Shown here piece after piece: positions 61,731-64,000 of a stretch of DNA of 64,000 nt (its first letter is position 1; each line of letters opens with the position of its first letter). Under the pieces are notes generated by a model. That model ran no database searches, was not told the origin of the DNA, and worked only from the letters and a program-made list of their open reading frames with translations. The stretch comes from Palaemon carinicauda (taxonomy: Eukaryota; Arthropoda; Malacostraca; Decapoda; Palaemonidae). Both the position numbers and the translations under genes were made by a program. The stretch is from positions 53,473,907-53,537,906 of the forward strand of contig NC_090746.1 of the NCBI RefSeq assembly GCF_036898095.1, written 5' to 3'.

Positions 61731-62764
61731 AGCGCCTCCTGAAGAGGGAAGGATACTCGTCGAAGACCGTAATAAGTATGTCGGGGTACCTTAGACGGTC
61801 CTCGGTCGAGGTATATCAGGCGAAGTAGGCCACCTTTACTAAATGGTGCGCCTCACAGAACATCAGGCCGTTGGAGGCCTCCATTCACAAGATAGCCGAC
61901 TTCCTGGTCTATCTGACAGACGATGTGGGTATGTCCATACCATCCATCAAGGGAGTCCGGGCAGCGCTGGGCCAAGTCTTCCTCCTGAAAGGCATTGATC
62001 TAGGAGCGTCTAGACATATCTCAATGCTCATCAGGAGTTTTGAACAGTTGTGTTCCCCCCAGGCCGCTAGGGTGCCCCAGTGGGATGTGGCTAGAGTGCT
62101 GAAAGTTCTGTCAGAGCCACCCTTCGAACCACTCAAAGATATTCTGGACAAAGTGCTCACCCTCAAGACGGTCTTCCTGTTAACCCTTGCGTCGGCGAAG
62201 AGAGTAAGTGAGCTCCATGGGCTGTCATATGAGGTCTTACACTCGAAGGGTTGGCGGGAAGCAACTTTCAGATTCTTACCTAACTTTGTAGCCAAGACTC
62301 AGAACCCAGCTTACTGGGACCTCAGGTTTGAGGGGTTCTCAGTGCCAGCGATCCCGCGTTCGGACAACCCGAGGGACTTGTTACTGTGCCCAGTCAGAGC
62401 GGTGCATAAGTACCTGGAGAGAACGTCCAGGCTTCGGCCTGGGATCAAGAGTCTGTTCATCTCCTCAGGGCTAGTGAAGAAGCCAGTCTCCAAGAACACG
62501 GTCTCCTTCTGGTTACGGCAGGTAATTATGAGAGCCTACTACAGATCTGGAGTCTCCCTTCCGGGAAAGCCTAGACCCCATGATATTAGGGGCCTGAGTA
62601 CTTCGTTGGCCTTCGAGAGGAACATTGCAGTGGGCCAGATCCTGAGGGCTGGCTCTTGGTCAAGACAGTCCACCTTTACGGCTCACTACCTAAAGGACTG
62701 TTCTAGGAAATCTTTGAACAGGTTCTCTCTTGGTCCCGTCATTTCTGCGCTCCAGAAGATTTAA
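61700..62764 (+). pseudogene. Tyrosine recombinase, element E (one stop)
   Basis: The domain begins near VEVIERLLKREGYSSKT (about 61723). A TAG at about 61827 replaces Trp in VYQAKW; from there it is open to 62764. The ATG at 61871 would give a 297-residue product lacking part of the N-terminal domain. Catalytic set: Arg-I in LASAKRVSELHGLSYE (about 62190), HxxR in PRPHDIRGLSTSLAF (about 62575-62590) and Tyr in STFTAHYLKD (about 62685). The 3' end, SLGPVISALQKI, matches B. The catalytic domain is whole. It is the best kept recombinase of the A/B/E family here. Confidence 0.9.
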
Positions 62765-63088
62765 AGGCGTAGCTCCGGGGAAGCCGTGGGCGGTAAGTCC
62801 AAGAGACACAAGTACCTTCCTTCCCCTCCCCCCATATCACCCTTCCCCTCCATTACCCTTGAACCCTTCACCTACCATGGGGTACACGTTCAGTGAATGC
62901 ATATGTCTCCGAGGACTTTTACAGAGGTGAGTTACTTAGACGCTAAAATAGTTTTTTGCGTAGTTTCCCCTAGTTTCTCGTTTCTCTTTTTGGGTCAGCA
63001 GAACCTAGCCTCCTATCTAGGTTCGTTTTTTCCCTTCTCCAGAAGGTCTCTCGGTCCGGAAGGCCACTCCCACCTCCTAAAGTATAAG
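62765..63088. other. 3' untranslated part of element E
   Basis: Pyrimidine-rich sequence between the recombinase stop and the ICR. It matches 29871-30215 in B. No gene seen. Confidence 0.7.
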
Positions 63089-63191
63089 TCTCCTAAGAAA
63101 GTAGTTCGAGGTAAGTACTCCGTGTTGGAACAAATCACAAATTTTAAGTAATTTGTATCTTTCTTAACAGTACTTACCTCGAACTACTTTC
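63089..63191 (+). repeat. Internal complementary region of element E
   Basis: The complement of the left end (ending CCGTGTTGGAACAA) is joined to the complement of the right end (ATCACAAATTTTAAGTAATT), as in B. Confidence 0.93.
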
Positions 63192-63255
63192 GGGTTATGG
63201 CCCACCCATCCTGCCCCGAGTGCCTTACAGGACTTTTGATACCTTATCTATCATA

Positions 63256-63440
63256 AACTTACTGATGACCGAGACCAGGCCAAGCACGCTCTCTGATCCC
63301 GGGTCGCCTCATGGCGCGTACTCCTCCGCCAGAGGTACCCACTATAGAAAACGTTGATAGGGGAAACTACACAAAATTCTGGTCGGTTGGGAGGAGATCC
63401 CAGATACTCGTAAGAAAGTAGTTCGAGGTAAGTACTGTTA
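63256..63440 (+). repeat. Right inverted terminal repeat of element E
   Basis: Inverted copy of 57009-57185, with CTCTGATCCCGGGTCGCCTC as the counterpart of the left repeat's GAGGCGACCCGGGGTCAGAG. Confidence 0.9.
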
Positions 63441-63471
63441 GGAAAAATACAAATTACTTAAAATTTGTGAT

Positions 63472-64000
63472 ATTTAGCAATTTGTATCCCTAAACATAAA
63501 TAAATATAAATCAATAATTCCCAATGTAAAAAGAAATATTGGCAAATTAACTTGCACTTTACCTTTGAGGAGAGTTGTGGCTGGCATGAGGGAGATGAGA
63601 GAGGAGCAGGGCAGGAGGGGCTATACAGCTTAAAAGGAGAATCTCACTCCATGAGCATTTCTGGTAAAGTAATGGAAGTTCTCTCTCTTGAACAACTAAC
63701 ACTAACTTACACTTAATTTATGCTTTTTGGACACTTGGTTCTCTTTTATTCACACTTATATTAAATTTTGACAGCAAACCTATCTAAAGAGGGTTGCTTT
63801 TGCCTTTTCTTTAAAATGACATAAAAATATGGTAAAAATCATGTGAACATGTTGTGAACAGTGTGTTAGTAGTGTCTAATCTCGTTAATACTCGTCCACA
63901 AAAAATGAGTAGATGGAGGGATATTTTTGCTTGTAGCCCAATAGAATCTTTGTAAACCAATTCGAAATTTTATGCTTAAAATCAATTCGCTCGTATAGTA
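63472..64000. other. Unassigned sequence at window end
   Basis: AT-rich DNA after element E. No gene or repeat family recognised. Confidence 0.5.

Larger units (their letters stand above)
56992..63471 (+). mobile_element. DIRS element E (6.48 kb, both ends present)
   Basis: Same family as A and B. The left end is TTGTTCCAACACGGAG and the right end is AAATTTGTGAT. It has inverted repeats, an ICR, gag, polymerase and recombinase. Gag tail and RT are in one frame because of a 50-base tandem duplication. Frame lesions in gag, RT (about 60420), RNase H (about 60850) and the methyltransferase-like region (about 61570), plus a stop in the recombinase, make it non-autonomous. Its left boundary coincides with the right end of G. 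Confidence 0.93.

Overview
The window is eukaryotic repeat-dominated DNA, most likely from an animal and plausibly a decapod crustacean. The reasons are very long TA/TG/AG dinucleotide arrays, Jockey-like and RTE-like LINEs, a mariner-like and a Tigger/pogo-like DNA transposon, an interspersed repeat ending in AAT-rich tails, and above all a dense set of DIRS-type tyrosine-recombinase retrotransposons. The taxon is an inference. I see no convincing host gene, rRNA, tRNA gene or CRISPR array.

Layout. 1-10.1 kb is microsatellite-rich sequence with short LINE and mariner relics and one tRNA-like fold-back. 10.1-14.4 kb is mostly unrecognised single-copy-looking DNA, with a GC-richer island, a second copy of the AAT-tailed repeat, a LINE relic and a long hairpin. 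From 14.4 kb to 63.5 kb almost everything is nested transposons.

I label the DIRS elements A to H. A (14.4-19.8 kb, truncated), B (24.0-30.6 kb) and E (57.0-63.5 kb) are one family. C (31.25-37.77 kb) and D (48.9-56.6 kb) form a second group. F (gag only, about 14.38-30.66 kb in pieces), G (45.37-56.99 kb, gag and ends only) and H (about 40.8-45.36 kb) form a third. B, C, D and E keep inverted terminal repeats plus an internal complementary region (ICR) that joins the complements of the two outer ends, the hallmark of DIRS-1-like elements; G and H keep an ICR-like region.

Nesting. A and B lie inside F. A Jockey-like LINE follows the tail of F, is split by an RTE-like LINE, and that is split by C. 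D lies inside G, and D's gag is split by a Tigger-like element with a TA duplication. E abuts the right end of G.

How the parts work together: gag has an N-terminal Cys/His-rich motif, in some families an Arg/Ser-rich segment, and a conserved C-terminal half. The next frame encodes reverse transcriptase, RNase H and a DIRS-type methyltransferase-like region. A third frame encodes a tyrosine recombinase with Arg...HxxR...Tyr. In this class, reverse transcription is thought to give a circular DNA with the ICR as a joining template, which the recombinase inserts without target duplication. Every polymerase region here carries at least one frame break or stop. C is the best preserved: gag is intact at 811 codons, the terminal repeats look identical by eye, and I found one frameshift, in RNase H.
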